Origin: Aptenodytes patagonicus
Lineage: Eukaryota; Chordata; Aves; Sphenisciformes; Spheniscidae
NCBI RefSeq assembly: GCF_965638725.1
Contig: NC_134970.1
Location: 3,415,001-3,479,000 of the forward strand
Direction: 5' to 3'
DNA length: 64,000 bases
A program made the translations under genes and the position numbers. Shown piece after piece: positions 15,450 through 26,800 of this stretch. Position 1 is the stretch's first letter. Every line of letters begins with the position of its first letter. The notes beneath the pieces are model-generated. The model ran no database searches, was not told where the DNA came from, and saw nothing but the letters and a program-made list of their open reading frames with translations.

Positions 15450-16310
15450 AGGCTGACGCACTGGTGGGGCTGACGGTGGGGTGGGGAGGGAGAAACTATT
15501 TTTTACCAAAAAAATAACTAAACTACAAAACTGAACAAAAACAACAACAAAAAAGGAATTTCGTGGACTTGACCAAGAGTCAAAGCGGCGTGGCAGATGG
15601 AGAGGAGCAGAGCTGGCCATGGGGCTTGCAGAGCCTCTTCGTGGTCCTGGCAGGGTCTGGATCCATGCGTAGGGTCTGGATCTGTGCATGGCTCCCGAAA
15701 GCACCCGCTGGGCAGCCGGGAGGGCTCAGAGGGGCCCGAGCCCGAGAGGGACGATGCCCTGAGCGGATGAAGAGCCATACAGATGATCAGCAGATCACCC
15801 CTTCCCCATGTCCCCCTGGCACCATGGGATGCCCCAGCAGTGTCAGCCCCTTCGCTGGACAGTCCCTGTTTTAGAAATACAAAAAAAGGCCTTTCCCTTT
15901 GGGATACATGTTCTTCTTTTGTTTCTTTTTTTTGGTTTTTTGGGTTTTTTTTTTTTGAGCACTCAGATAATCAGCCACAAACCCACCCCTGGCGCCTTCC
16001 CCCTGCCCTGTCATTTGCTTGCTGCTGTCAGCCGGAGGGAAGAAGAGGGGAAAGGAGGGGACTTTTGGCAAAAGAAACAGAAATGACGATGGTGACACAT
16101 CTCTTAATTGGCATCCCTGCGGGGCTGGCCAGCTTCTGCTGGAGTTGATTGGATCCTGTATCCCGCAAGCCTAATCTCAAGGCTATTTTGTAAACTTTTG
16201 TGGATAATGTTAAAAAAAGAAGAAAAATGGGAAGAAAAGGGGGGGGAGGAAGTTCTTGCTCTTCTGTTTTTGTATAAAAAAAAAAGAAAAAAAAAAGAAA
16301 TCCTTTGTAT
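15450..16310 (+). other. LRRN2: LRRN2 3' UTR (end uncertain)
   Basis: Noncoding sequence after the LRRN2 stop. It contains T-rich (15896-15957) and A-rich (16207-16310) tracts. No AATAAA is present in this stretch; the A-rich block around 16.21-16.31 kb, with TATAAA and GTTAAA forms, is the most end-like place, but the true polyadenylation site cannot be fixed from sequence. The stretch has no independent gene. Confidence 0.45.
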
Positions 16311-17216
16311 GCTGGTGTGCAGCTGGAGGGCTTGATGGTAGGAACCCCTTGCTCCAGATGCAGGAGGGGCTGGGGGGGCTCTGCAGGACAGTCCCTGTGT
16401 GACAGCAGCCCCTGCACGTACGCTGTGCATGTGGCGGGAGGTGAAGGGGGGGATGCAAAACCTGCTCTCCTGGGCTGTTGCTGCTTCTTTCTCTGATAAG
16501 CAACTAAAACTGCAAATGAAAGGGAGTGGTGCCCCCCCGCCCCCCCCCCCCCCGGGTTGTGCCAAACGAAGGGACGTGGCAAACCCAAATCAGCGAGGCT
16601 TGAAGGAGCCCTTCCCCTCTCGCGCGACGGGCACTGATGCTGCCGGTGATGTTCCCCTCTCTGGTTAACGTGAACAAGCCATCCCTTTGCTTGGGCCTAA
16701 ACCTAATCCCTGCTTGTTAGAGGTGAGGACTTTGGGGTCGCTTTAACTGCAACCCTAAACAAAACGTGCCTTTACCAACACACACGCGGCCCCAAGAGAC
16801 CCTGGTGCAGCCCGTGGTGCGGGCACGGGTGCATCCAGAGCCTGGCCGGCACCTCGCTTGGGGGTCTTTCCATGGGAAAGACCAAGAAAAAACATCCCAG
16901 CCAGACCTGGGGGGGTGATGGGGTGCAGGTACCCCAGGAGACAGTGTCTCCATGCAGATGTGGTGCCCCCTTGGGCAAAGCCGGTTGTGCCAGCGCAATT
17001 GCTACGTGCACGGGGCTTTGAAGGGACCAGAATACCCTGACACAGTAAAAAGCTGTTTGAACTTCTCATTCATCTTCCAGCCAAGGCGAGATGGTTCCCC
17101 GCTGGATAAGCTCCACGCTCAGCCAGGCACACAAAACGGCTTCTGTGCCTTCGCTGGGTAATTATTTCGGAGGGTAATGGCTCTCCCCGGTCCCTGTTCA
17201 GCACACCATCGCCGCT

Positions 17217-17330
17217 CGCCAAAGCACTTCAGCATGTGTTCAGGACCCAGCGAGATCTCCAGGGGCCCTAAGCACAAGCTGAAAGTTAAGTGCAGGCTTA
17301 AATACTTTGCTGAATTAGAGTCATGATCCG
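17217..17330. repeat. Degraded foldback (MITE-like) ancient interspersed repeat
   Basis: The left arm near 17218 has CAAAGCACTTCAGCATGTG. The right arm near 17283-17325 has AGTTAAGTGCAGGCTTAAAT followed by ACTTTGCTGAATT, roughly its inverted counterpart. The pair resembles a repeat I remember as common in turtle and crocodilian genomes, whose ends read AAAGCACTTAAGCA and TGCTTAAGTGCTTTGCTG. It is heavily mutated and therefore old. I cannot give a database family name. Confidence 0.5.
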
Positions 17331-20033
17331 CTTTGAATATTCAGCTGCAGAGCCCCAGCCCCCGTCGGCTCCACTCAGGTGTGCAACCGTCGGTATTTGC
17401 AGACTCAGGGCCTGAAACAGCCTTTCTCCTCTGCCTTTTGCACAGCAGGGAAACTTAAATGCAAAATATATTCCCTGTGGTTCAGCTAAATTGGTGCTGG
17501 AACATGTGGAAATAGTTGCTCAGAAATTTCCCTGGTGTAAACGCATCCCTGATCTAAACCTGCTCGTCCCTGCGACGCATGGGCTGAGCCCCAGGCAGCC
17601 GGGCAGCGCCTGCATCTCCCGTCCCCTCCGCCATCCCACTCCCTGCAAAAAACATCATCAGTTCCCAGACAAAGCAAGGACCGAGCCCCTTAAAGGCTGT
17701 AATTTTGTGGGTGTAGAGAAAAAGCCTCTTTGATCACAGTTATCGTGGCTGCTGCCGCCACGCTGGGATGGGAGGTGAAGGTTCAGTCGCTGCCTGAATT
17801 GTCTGCTCTCATCTAAAAGCGACGCCTGCAAATCAGAGATTAAAATGCAAGATACACACAATTAATTTGATTTCCTTTGAAACCGGAGCGACCCGAGGAG
17901 CTCTATGCAGTGCATTCAGAGAGGGGCACCCACCACCGCAGGACACATTTCCCAGTGGGTCCCCTGCACCAAGTGTCCCCGGGTGGGTGCTCCAGCCCAG
18001 GCTCCCCACGGGAGGGGGGTGGCCAAATCATCCCCCCCAATGCCCCAAAACAGGAGCTTTGCTGTGAACCACTCCTATCCCCTCCCTTCCTCCGAGGACA
18101 TAAGCTGAGAGCACCGTGGGTGCCTCATACACTATTTATTGTTGTTGTTATTTATTATTAAAGCACCAACCAGCTTTTCCTGGGCACTGTGCTGGAGGAA
18201 ATGTTCCATAAACTGTTCCCTGTCCCCCTGGATGGGGCACGTGGAGCTGGAGCAGCTGCAGGCAGAGTCTCACCAGCACCGTCCCCTGTCATCCAGGGGG
18301 ACAAGGTCCCGTCTGCTCGGAGACCCTGCTTCCTACAGAGGCCACAACCGACTGCATCCAAGGCAGGCGGCTGAATTAAAGCCAGCCCTCGCTGGAGGAA
18401 GCAAGGGAGAGCCAAGCATCTCGCACCAGCCCCGCAGCATGTTTCACCCTCCGCATCTTGCAGCTTCCAGCGCGGTTTGCTGGGGGAGCAGCTCCAGCTG
18501 CCGCCCTCCCCGCAGCACCGAGCCCTCCGCACCGGGGAGCAGACGCTCAGGCTCCTCACCAGGAGGTATCGGCCAAAAATGAACCTCGCCGGGTGAATTA
18601 TACAAAGTTTTCCAGGGCTCGTGATCGGGACTTGCAGCTTGTCCTCCACCTGGAGGCCGGATTCTGCACCTGGGGAGGCTTTGCTAGTGCACACGAGGGT
18701 TATTTTGGGGTGCCAGGCAGGGATAATGGGGGGTTTTAGGCACAGCAAAATCTAATTGCGTCTTAAGTTCCCTTTGAGGGGGAGCAGCCCCCCAGGCGCC
18801 GAGGAGGGCTCACTCTGCGGGGTCTCATCTCCCAGCCCAGAGAGCAAAGATGTGGCAGGAACCAGAGATGCTTCGGAAAGGGGGGAAAGCAGTGTCTGAC
18901 CCAGGATGCTCTCGACCAGAGGGCTCTTTAATCTGCCCCCCAAAGGCATGGCAAGAGCCAGGGCAACTCAAATTAGAAACAAGAGGTTGGGGTTTTTTTA
19001 AGCAGCAGAATTAATTAACCACTGAAGCAGCTTTACTGGTAGCGGGGGACAGCACTCTCCATTTCCAAGCACCACGCAGGGATGCAGCTCTCAAAGAGAT
19101 GCTCTAGTGAAGAGGCTCCCAAATTTCTCAAGCCCAAGAGACTGTCACCAACCCCTGACATCCCTCCTGGCTACTGCCAGCCGAGCCCAGGGGTGCTGGG
19201 GGGCCCAACGGGGAGGGGGAGGAGAGCAGGGGTGGTGTCCATCACCTCCCGGTCCTCCCCATCCATCCGCCTGGAATGTCAAAGGCTTGTTTGGGAAATG
19301 CTTCTCCTCCAGCCTGTCCCATCAGGTCTCACCCCCTGCCACTGGTTTCTCTCCCATAAACCATTCTTAGCTGTTCGTCAGGTTTAATTTCTCCCCCCCC
19401 TTTTTTTTTTAATTACCTTCACTTTGAGGATAGCAGTAAAAGTCCTCATTTCTGCTTCTTCTGCGCTCTACCCCTCCTCCTCCTCCTCTTTTTCAGTGCA
19501 AACAGCATCGTGGATCTCATATGCAACTGAGCTTCTCTCGACAAAGCCAACCGAGAACATTGCGTGCCAGGCTCTATTTTAAGCACCTAATAAAACTGGG
19601 TTTTGGAGTGGCTCCATCATTGTGTCCTTCTTTCACAGAGCCCTTGCACCTGCCGAGGGCCCCGTGGTGGAGATGTCCCGTTCTCAGCGCCCATCACTGG
19701 GCGGCAGGGCTACCTGTCTCCCTGCCTGTCTCCCTGCCTGCACCAAAGGCTTTCCGGCTCTGGGAGGAGCGCGACAGGCACGTATTTATTAGATCGTTAG
19801 AGAATCAAAGCAGGCCTCTCCTCCTCTCTCCAGCACTTCCTCAAAAACTATTTAAATTAAAACACCCGACCTCCCTGGGAAATGTCAGTGGTGTTATCCA
19901 TATGCATGATGCCATTATGATGAAGCAGGTGCAGCTTTCAAAACCTTTAGGAAAATCTACCTGTCAATCTCCACGGCAAGCAGCTCTCCTTCCAAATGCT
20001 TCATCGCTTCTCCCCCTCCCTCCTTTACCACTG

Positions 20034-20083
20034 ATCTACAGGTGGGGAAACTGAGGCAGGGATCTGCTTAGTGACTTATGGTT
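20034..20083 (+). repeat. MIR-like SINE fragment
   Basis: Contains CAGGTGGGGAAACTGAGGCA followed by a segment ending in CTTAGTGACTTA. This matches the conserved MIR core motif, in which a 'GGAAACTGAGGCA' block precedes 'TTAAGTGACTTG'. Only about 50 bp is recognisable, so it is a very old remnant. No coding potential. Confidence 0.55.
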
Positions 20084-21536
20084 CTTGGTCCCTTTTCCCC
20101 TTCCAAGCACAGCCTGGGGTCAGGAGACAAGCGCTTCTTTGGCCTTTCCATCCCAAAGCCACCAAAGAAAGGAAGAAGAAGCGAAGGCAGGAGTCACGGA
20201 GGAGAAATGATTGCAGCTCATTTATTTCCCGTTGCCTTTTCCAGCCTTTCAGAGCTGAAGCAGCTCCTGCCCCCTCCTAGAGCAGCCCAGCCAGCCCGAG
20301 TAAATGGATTCAGCTGCGTTCAAGTGGGCAATTGAGGCTAAAATCAGGCTGATGGAAAGCAGCGGGGCAGGAGAGGTGGCACGAGGTCAGTTTGGAGCTG
20401 TTAGAGGCTAGAAAAGCGCTGACCGCTCCAGGGGTTGGTTTGCAATTAGCTGCTCTGCCTGCTTTCACAGCCCCGGCTGGCTGCTCGCAGCTCTCGCCTT
20501 CCCTCTCCACCAGGCAGTATTTTGGGAAGCCCGGTTCCCTTCCCAGCATCGGCTCCTCTCCTGATGGCCGAGCCATCTGCAGGGGATGCTGTCATGGATG
20601 AGCCTGCGGCTTGAATTTGTCCCACGGCGCAGGGGGGCTCTAGAGGAGCGAGGACTTGGGGACGCGCAGCAGAAGCATCGCAGGAGGCATCAGTGGTGCC
20701 GACGGACCACGGATGCTGCGGGTCCTGGTGAGAGATGGGTGCTCGCTGCTGGCCACCGGGTCTGCTCGTGCTGCCTGTGCCAGACAGGCTTAAGAAACCG
20801 GTGTGCACCTGGGTGGCGCTTTGGGGTGTTTGGGGTCCGACTCCACAGCGAGCGAGGGTGTGGGACCCCAGGGCAAGCGGCAGCAAGGGGCAGAGCACCC
20901 TGCTCCCATCCCGGGGTCTGCTCCCAGCGGGATGCGTGGGGCACCCTCGGTACCCTCGCTGCTACCGAGTCATCCTGGAACCGTAATAAATCTTAATTAG
21001 GTGGGGGAAGGGGAAGAATTGATTTTGGATTTGCATGTGGCTAAATGGGAAGAGAGCCGGGAGGGGGGAAAGGCAGGCAGGGCTCGTGCTGATGGGGAAT
21101 GAATGTTAATAGGGAATAACAAGCCAGAGCCCAGCTCGGTGGCAGCAGGAGCAGGCAGCAAGTGCAGGAACCGGTGGGGCCGTTGCGGGGCAAGCAGGGC
21201 CCTTCTCAAAGCGGCTCGTGGCAGGGGGCTCTGCCCGGGGCTGGATGAGGCCCTGAGGAATATAAGGCTTTGAGAGGGACTCAGCTGTGTCAGCAAGATA
21301 TGGGGAGACATGGAGGGGGGCAAAAGCTCCCCCTTCTGCGAAGTGTGGCTTTGCGATGAGAGCCAGCAAAAACGGTTAAAAGCAACAGCAAAAATAACCA
21401 AAGATAAAGGGGGAGTCGGCACTGTCACCCGTGTACAGGGGTCCTGCAGAAAACCTTCGGGGAGCTGGTGATTTCTAGTGTGAATACCAAACAGCTTTGA
21501 TCTTTGTCAATCCTTTCTAAATCTTGAGCGGTGTCT

Positions 21537-21720
21537 TGTAAATCTTTAATTACAAGAAAATTGCAACCTTAACAGTGAATACACAAACTGCGTTGATAAA
21601 TATTTAAAATTGCCACAGCGACAGATCTGAGGGGATTAAGAAAAGATATATTGGAGTGACAGTTATTAAACACTAGATCCCAGTAAATGTTACCAAGCAG
21701 ATAAATAATGCAGGTCCCTG
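21537..21720 (+). repeat. AT-rich segment, copy A of a local repeat pair
   Basis: Shares with 22872-23063, in the same order and orientation, the blocks GTAAATCTTTAATT, TAAATATTTAA, CACAGnGA and a block ending in ACCAAGnAGATAAATAA. Similarity is clear but far from identical, so the two copies are old. They could be two remnants of one interspersed repeat or a duplicated regulatory element. There is no coding sequence. Confidence 0.5.
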
Positions 21721-22871
21721 ACAGCCGCTCGGCTGCTGACAAGGGGAGGGGGGGGGAAGGCTGGGTGATGCTGAGCCCTGGGGTCTTCCCAAAAAGCCCA
21801 GGGTGGTGGTGGCGGAAAAAGTAGGGGGTAAAAGAGCTTTCTCTCCTGCTTGGATATAAAATGCAGCGTGCATTGCAGTGGTGCCCAGCAGCTGAGGAAG
21901 GGCCAGGAGCTGATGGTGTCTCTCGACCCCCTCGGCTCAACAGCTCGCCTGGAAATCCTGCTGTTTTCTCGCTCTCCGCCAAACAGTTGCGTGACCGTGG
22001 CGGTGCTGAGCACGGTGCGTGCGTGGGGTTGCAGATCCTCCAGCTCCTTCCCCTGCCTCGCCGCATCCCTCCGGCATCCCTGCTGCCAAAGGCGCCTGGC
22101 TTGGGCTTTGTTGGCCTGCTGTGCCACCGAGCTCCTGCCTGCCGCTTTGTTCCTACTGCTTGGCCCCGTCCGCTTCCCTCACCTTTTTCTGTAAGTTTTG
22201 AGGTCACCGACTAAATTTCCATTATTAAATTTCCAGCCAGCATTAAAAATTTATTAGTTCACTAAAGGTAACTAGCAAAAAGCTCATTATTCCTAATAGC
22301 CCAGGCTTCACTCACACAGAGGGAAGATGCTCAAAGCGTGAATTACCCTAGCAATCTTCCCAATAAAATATTGATCTAAAAAGTCAGTTAATTATAAATA
22401 ATACAGCAGAGTGATGAGAAAGCCCCCCGTTTCTGCCTCTTGAAGCTGCCCTCTCTTAACGTGGCCTGAGGATGAGCAGACCGCTGTCCTCCGTCTCTCA
22501 AACAGACCAGAGCTGCGGTGGGAGCGGTGCCCGACCCAGCCCTGCCCGGCGCAGCCCAGCGTCACCGTGTCCCTGCCGCAGGGCTCTCCCCAGTGTCGTC
22601 GTGTGTCCTTCCCCCCATGCCATCCAGCATCCTGGGGGAAGCCAGAGACCCCTCCGGAGACACGCGTTCGCCCGTCCTGCTCCTCACACCCTGCTGCTTT
22701 CGGGCTCAGCCTTGCACGGATGAAGCCGGGTGCTGCGGGGCGAGTGCGTGCGTGCTGGCGTGTTTTAGATCTCATTTATGGTGTGCTCTGCTGAACTATG
22801 ATAACGAAGCACTTAAAAATCTAACGAGGGGGGCTGGTTTGTTGGCCTTGCAGAAGTGCTGATGCCCACCT

Positions 22872-23063
22872 AGTAAATCTTTAATTGAAAGTGGAAGGGA
22901 ACTGGGAGGCTCATCAGTACAGAGAAAACAGTAAATATTTAATTCGGGCACAGTGATTACACAAACAAGGTTAAGGGAAAGCAGGGAGAAGACAGATAAA
23001 AGTGGCACCTATAGAACATTAAATCCAGATAAAGTCACCAAGGAGATAAATAAAATATCCCCT
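22872..23063 (+). repeat. AT-rich segment, copy B of a local repeat pair
   Basis: Partner of 21537-21720, about 1.3 kb away, with the same collinear blocks. It lies in GC-rich surroundings, which makes the retained AT-rich blocks stand out. Confidence 0.5.
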
Positions 23064-23283
23064 TCCAGCAAAGGCAGGAATAAACTGCTTCCTCCAGGCA
23101 GCTGAGCACAGCTTGCGGGGAGCGCTGGGAGAGCAGCTGGGGCAGGCGCCAGCTTTCTGCCCTGGAACCCACGGATCGCCCAGGGCTGCACTTGGACTCC
23201 TGCAAAGTGGGACGGTGAGCAAAAAAAAAAAATGGGAAACCCAAAAATGAGAGTTTGCAGCCAGGGGTTCAGCTCAGCACCAT

Positions 23284-23298
23284 GGGGGGGGGGGGGGG
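23284..23298 (+). repeat. Poly-G run (15 G)
   Basis: Uninterrupted G homopolymer. Similar runs occur at 16540-16553 (C), 40990-41001, 52029-52045 and 52259-52273. Such runs can form quadruplexes and are places where read or assembly length errors are common. Confidence 0.9.
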
Positions 23299-24107
23299 AA
23301 GCCCCTCACAGAGCCTGGTGAAGCTCAGTGGGGCTGGAGGCAGGAGAAGGGTGAGCAAGGCTGCGCCCACCCCTCCACCAAGGACAGTGGGCACCCAGCG
23401 GGAGCCCCCCACGCTTCCCAGCAGCCCCCCACCCTTCCCAGCTTGCCAGAAAAAGCCCCTCTTTGGGATAAAACCCGAAGCACCTACCCAAGCACTTGGG
23501 GAGCAAGCGTGACTTGAAAGCACGTGCAGAATCGGGGCCGGGGAGGATCTCCGAACGTTTCCACCATTAAACCCACTTCGGGTCGCCAAGTGTCAGCAAA
23601 CCCCGGCTCCTTCCGCAGAGCGCAGCAGCACAGGGTTAACGGCGAGGGACCGAGAGCCTGCTCTGCCCACACAACGAGCAGCCCACGCTGGCTGTCCTCG
23701 CTGGCTGTCCTCTTCCGCAGCATGGCTGATTGATTGCAAAGTGTTTCTGGACTTGTGTTTTCAACCAGAGCGATGTACTCTCTGAGCATTCAGCTGGTTT
23801 GGGGTTGTTGTTTGTTTTTTTTTTTTTTACAGTTTAAAGGCCTGACTGCAACACGGTGAATTTCTAGGTATTGAGCAGAAAACAGTTTTGCAAGCAAGGG
23901 TCAGAGGTAGGGGTGCGCTCTCACGATGAAGTAAGCGACGCTTTATACCAAATGAGAGTAACGCCCAGCGCCCGAAGGGCTGTGTCAGCATGGGTTACGA
24001 TCCTCTCTGCTAACGGCAATAGTAAGAGTATTGTAGCAAGCTAACTAGCTTGCTCACACATTCTTCTTAGTGATATTGATTTTAAGGAGAACATGGTTTC
24101 CAAAGCA

Positions 24108-24250
24108 AAATAACAATAGCTAGCACTTGTAAAGCTGTTCTCATGCTCAGAGCAATATGCAAACATTTACATGCCATTTAAAGCACCTCACTAAATCACT
24201 CCGGCAAATAATCCTTCACGATTTACCGCTGGCTAAACTAGAGGATGCTG
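24108..24250 (+). repeat. MIR/L2-like retroposon remnant
   Basis: Starts with AATAACAATAGCTAGCACTT and continues with CATTTACATGCCATTTAAAG, AATCC and GATTTACCGCTGGCTAAACT. This follows the order of the shared MIR/L2 3' region (AATAGCTAACATTTA, then TTACATG, TTTAATCC and 'TTTTACAGATGAGGAAACT'). It is strongly diverged and ancient. Confidence 0.55.
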
Positions 24251-26800
24251 CGGTATGGGGATGTCTCTGGTGCTGTGCAGGGGAACTGCGAGTCCTCGGC
24301 GGGCATCAGGGCTCTGCTCTCCTCTGAGGTAGAGCACCGCCGTCTCATTCAACAGAGCCGCAAAGGCAAAGCGCAGAGAGGCTGGTCTGGCTTTCCAGAA
24401 ACGAAAGGTATGTGCGGACCTAAGAGCCCCCCCATCCTTTGTGCAGGAGACGGCTCGGCCCCCGCAGCGCTTCCCTCTGCTTCCCCAGACCCCATCGCCT
24501 CGGGGTCTCACGCCGGTTCCTTTTAACCCCCGTTCAGACCCGTCGCTGGGACTGTGGTGCCCGTTTCCCATTGTGTGGCCATTTCAATCTTCAAATTAAT
24601 GAGGCTTCAGCTGCTAAAAGAAAAAGCTGCACTTTTTTCTTAAAACCACCGTTTTTTGCGCGCTGGCAGCTCACACCCGCGGTGCCCAGCCTGCTTTGCT
24701 GGTGAGGTTTCGTACCGCCTGCCTCCTCGCCCCAGTAAGCTCCAGCTGGAGACCCCAAACAGACCTTCAGGGGGTCTCCCAGCCTGTGCTGGTGGCTGCG
24801 ACAGCAGCGGTGTGGCTCACCTCAGAAAGCCTGGGTTTCAGAGAGCTTTTATTTTTCCCGTGACGTTTGGGTCACTGATAATTCTGGGGAAGGTGTTTGG
24901 ATGAAGCGAGACTGTTTATTTTCAGTGGGCTGGATTCTGCTGTCTGTTACCCCAAGGCAGAGGAGGAAGAAGTGCTGCTGGCTCCCAGCAACAGCCTGAG
25001 CACGGGTTTTAGAGGGTGATCCTGCACAGACCTGCAACTGCTTTAGGGAGTTTGGGAGCGCCGCAAACGCTGCCCCAAAATAATCACTTTCTTACAAAAG
25101 ATGAGAGAAAAAAGAAGCACGGTGAGGTGGAGGGACTTCTGAGGGCAGAAGCCGAGGAGGGTTGGAATACCAAGCTCTGGCTACTTGACAAGGTTACAGC
25201 AAAAAAAGGATCCTTTATTTTCCAAGATACAGAATAGGATTTCTTCCCCACAGAAACACATCGTGGTTGCACCTGCGAGGAAGATGAAATACTGTTGTTT
25301 CCCGCATGAGATGAACAGCCATTTCCTTTCAGCGTGCATCTGGCCAGCCTCCCCTGTTAAGAAGTCAAATTTAAGAGGTGAGCAACTCCACCTTGCTCCG
25401 ATACCTTTTCCGTTAAAGCCGGGAGGATTTGTTTTGCCTGCCACTGGCAGAGCTGCTGTTCGCCCAGCGCGGGCAGAGCGAGGGTGGGGGATCTCGCCAG
25501 CACAACACGGCGCCTGGCGAACAGGACAGACGCAGATGCTCTACTTCATGCAGCTCCTGTGCTTTGGAGCACGTTGGGACAGGTTGGTTTTGTTGGCAGG
25601 GTGCAAGGAAAGGTTACACAGACAGAGGACTGTGGGGGCAGAGCCAGAAACTTCCCTGCGGGCTTAAGACTGGCAGAGGTTACCAGCAAGTCTAATTGCT
25701 GCTCTTAGAGCTGCTGCAGGACAGAATGGAAACGGCTGCTGGGTGCAACCCAACTGTCTGCCGACAGGTGATCCTGGACACCAGCCCTACCTAAAGCTGC
25801 TCGCAGGAACACAGGCAGGGAACAAGCAGGGGCAGCTGGGCAGGACCATAAATACAACCAACTCGGCCCTCTGCCAGCCGGTATCCTCACGTCAGGGATG
25901 GGGGAACCAGCTCTAGTTCTCCTGTTCTGACACCACAGGTGGAGTTTTATTGTTTCCCTACAAAGCAATCGAGATGCTCTTCACTATGGAGCAGCATCTC
26001 CTCCTTGGCAAGCAGCTAGTGATAAATCGCTGCTGGGCGTGTGTGGGGCTAGTTTACAATGCAAGAGAGCAGAGCATGCTCATCTGTCTTCCTCCCGATT
26101 ACCTGCAGCCTTGCTGGTCTCCAACCAGCACCGTAAACCAAGAGGCAAATAAGGAAAGCCAAGCCCCCAACCATGGATCTCGCGTCCCTCAGGGCAACCT
26201 ATTTATGCCAGCCTTAAAGGTTCAGTATGTACAGGCTGGAGGCAAGGACACGAGAGCTGCGGGGGAACTGCCAGCATCCCGCTCCACGCCATGCACGGCC
26301 GGCGGGTGCCCTCTAGTGAGCCGCCTGCCCGGGGAGCCCTGCACGCCAGGGTGCAGCGGGTGCAAGCTGCCTTCACCAGGGCTGCTTCCAGCCCACGCGC
26401 AAAGCAAACAGCGTCAAAAACAGCTGGAGAAGGGCTAAGTAACCTCCTGGCGCTACCACCAGCCAAATGATGCCCTGGTTGCCCCTCCTGGGAACCTGGA
26501 GTGGCTACAGCCGTCGGCGGCAGTGGGACTGGGGAACCAGCTTAAGAACAACACAGCAAGTACTTTTTCAAGCTGGCTCAGGAGATGAAGCCTAAGCCGT
26601 TCCCCTGCTGCCATTCCTGCTGGCTTTTGCAAACACATACATTCGTGCTACAGCCTCCCCTCCCAGCTGCAAGGCAGACGCATCGTGGGAGGGATGGGAG
26701 CTCGCTCCCTCCCTGGAAAGAGACACGGGAAGATCACAGGCTGCTTAACTGGTAACAGGCCTTTACTTAAAGGTTTTCACCAAAACACGGTACAAGTGAA

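Larger units (their letters stand above)
16311..26800. other. Intergenic interval between the convergent LRRN2 and MDM4 genes
   Basis: About 10 kb with no recognisable gene on either strand; all open frames are short and unlike known proteins. It is GC-rich overall, with AT-rich islands near 17160-17540, 21480-21720, 22200-22420 and 22870-23065. Recognisable pieces are an old foldback repeat (17217-17330), a MIR-like fragment (20034-20083), a MIR/L2-like fragment (24108-24250), two related AT-rich segments (21537-21720 and 22872-23063) and homopolymer G/C runs. LRRN2 runs into it from the left and MDM4 from the right. Confidence 0.6.

Noticed and set aside
19589-20990. AATAAA hexamers at 19589 and 20985 as LRRN2 polyadenylation sites
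   Set aside because: They lie 4-5.5 kb past the stop, with no downstream element or continuity evidence; such hexamers are frequent by chance.
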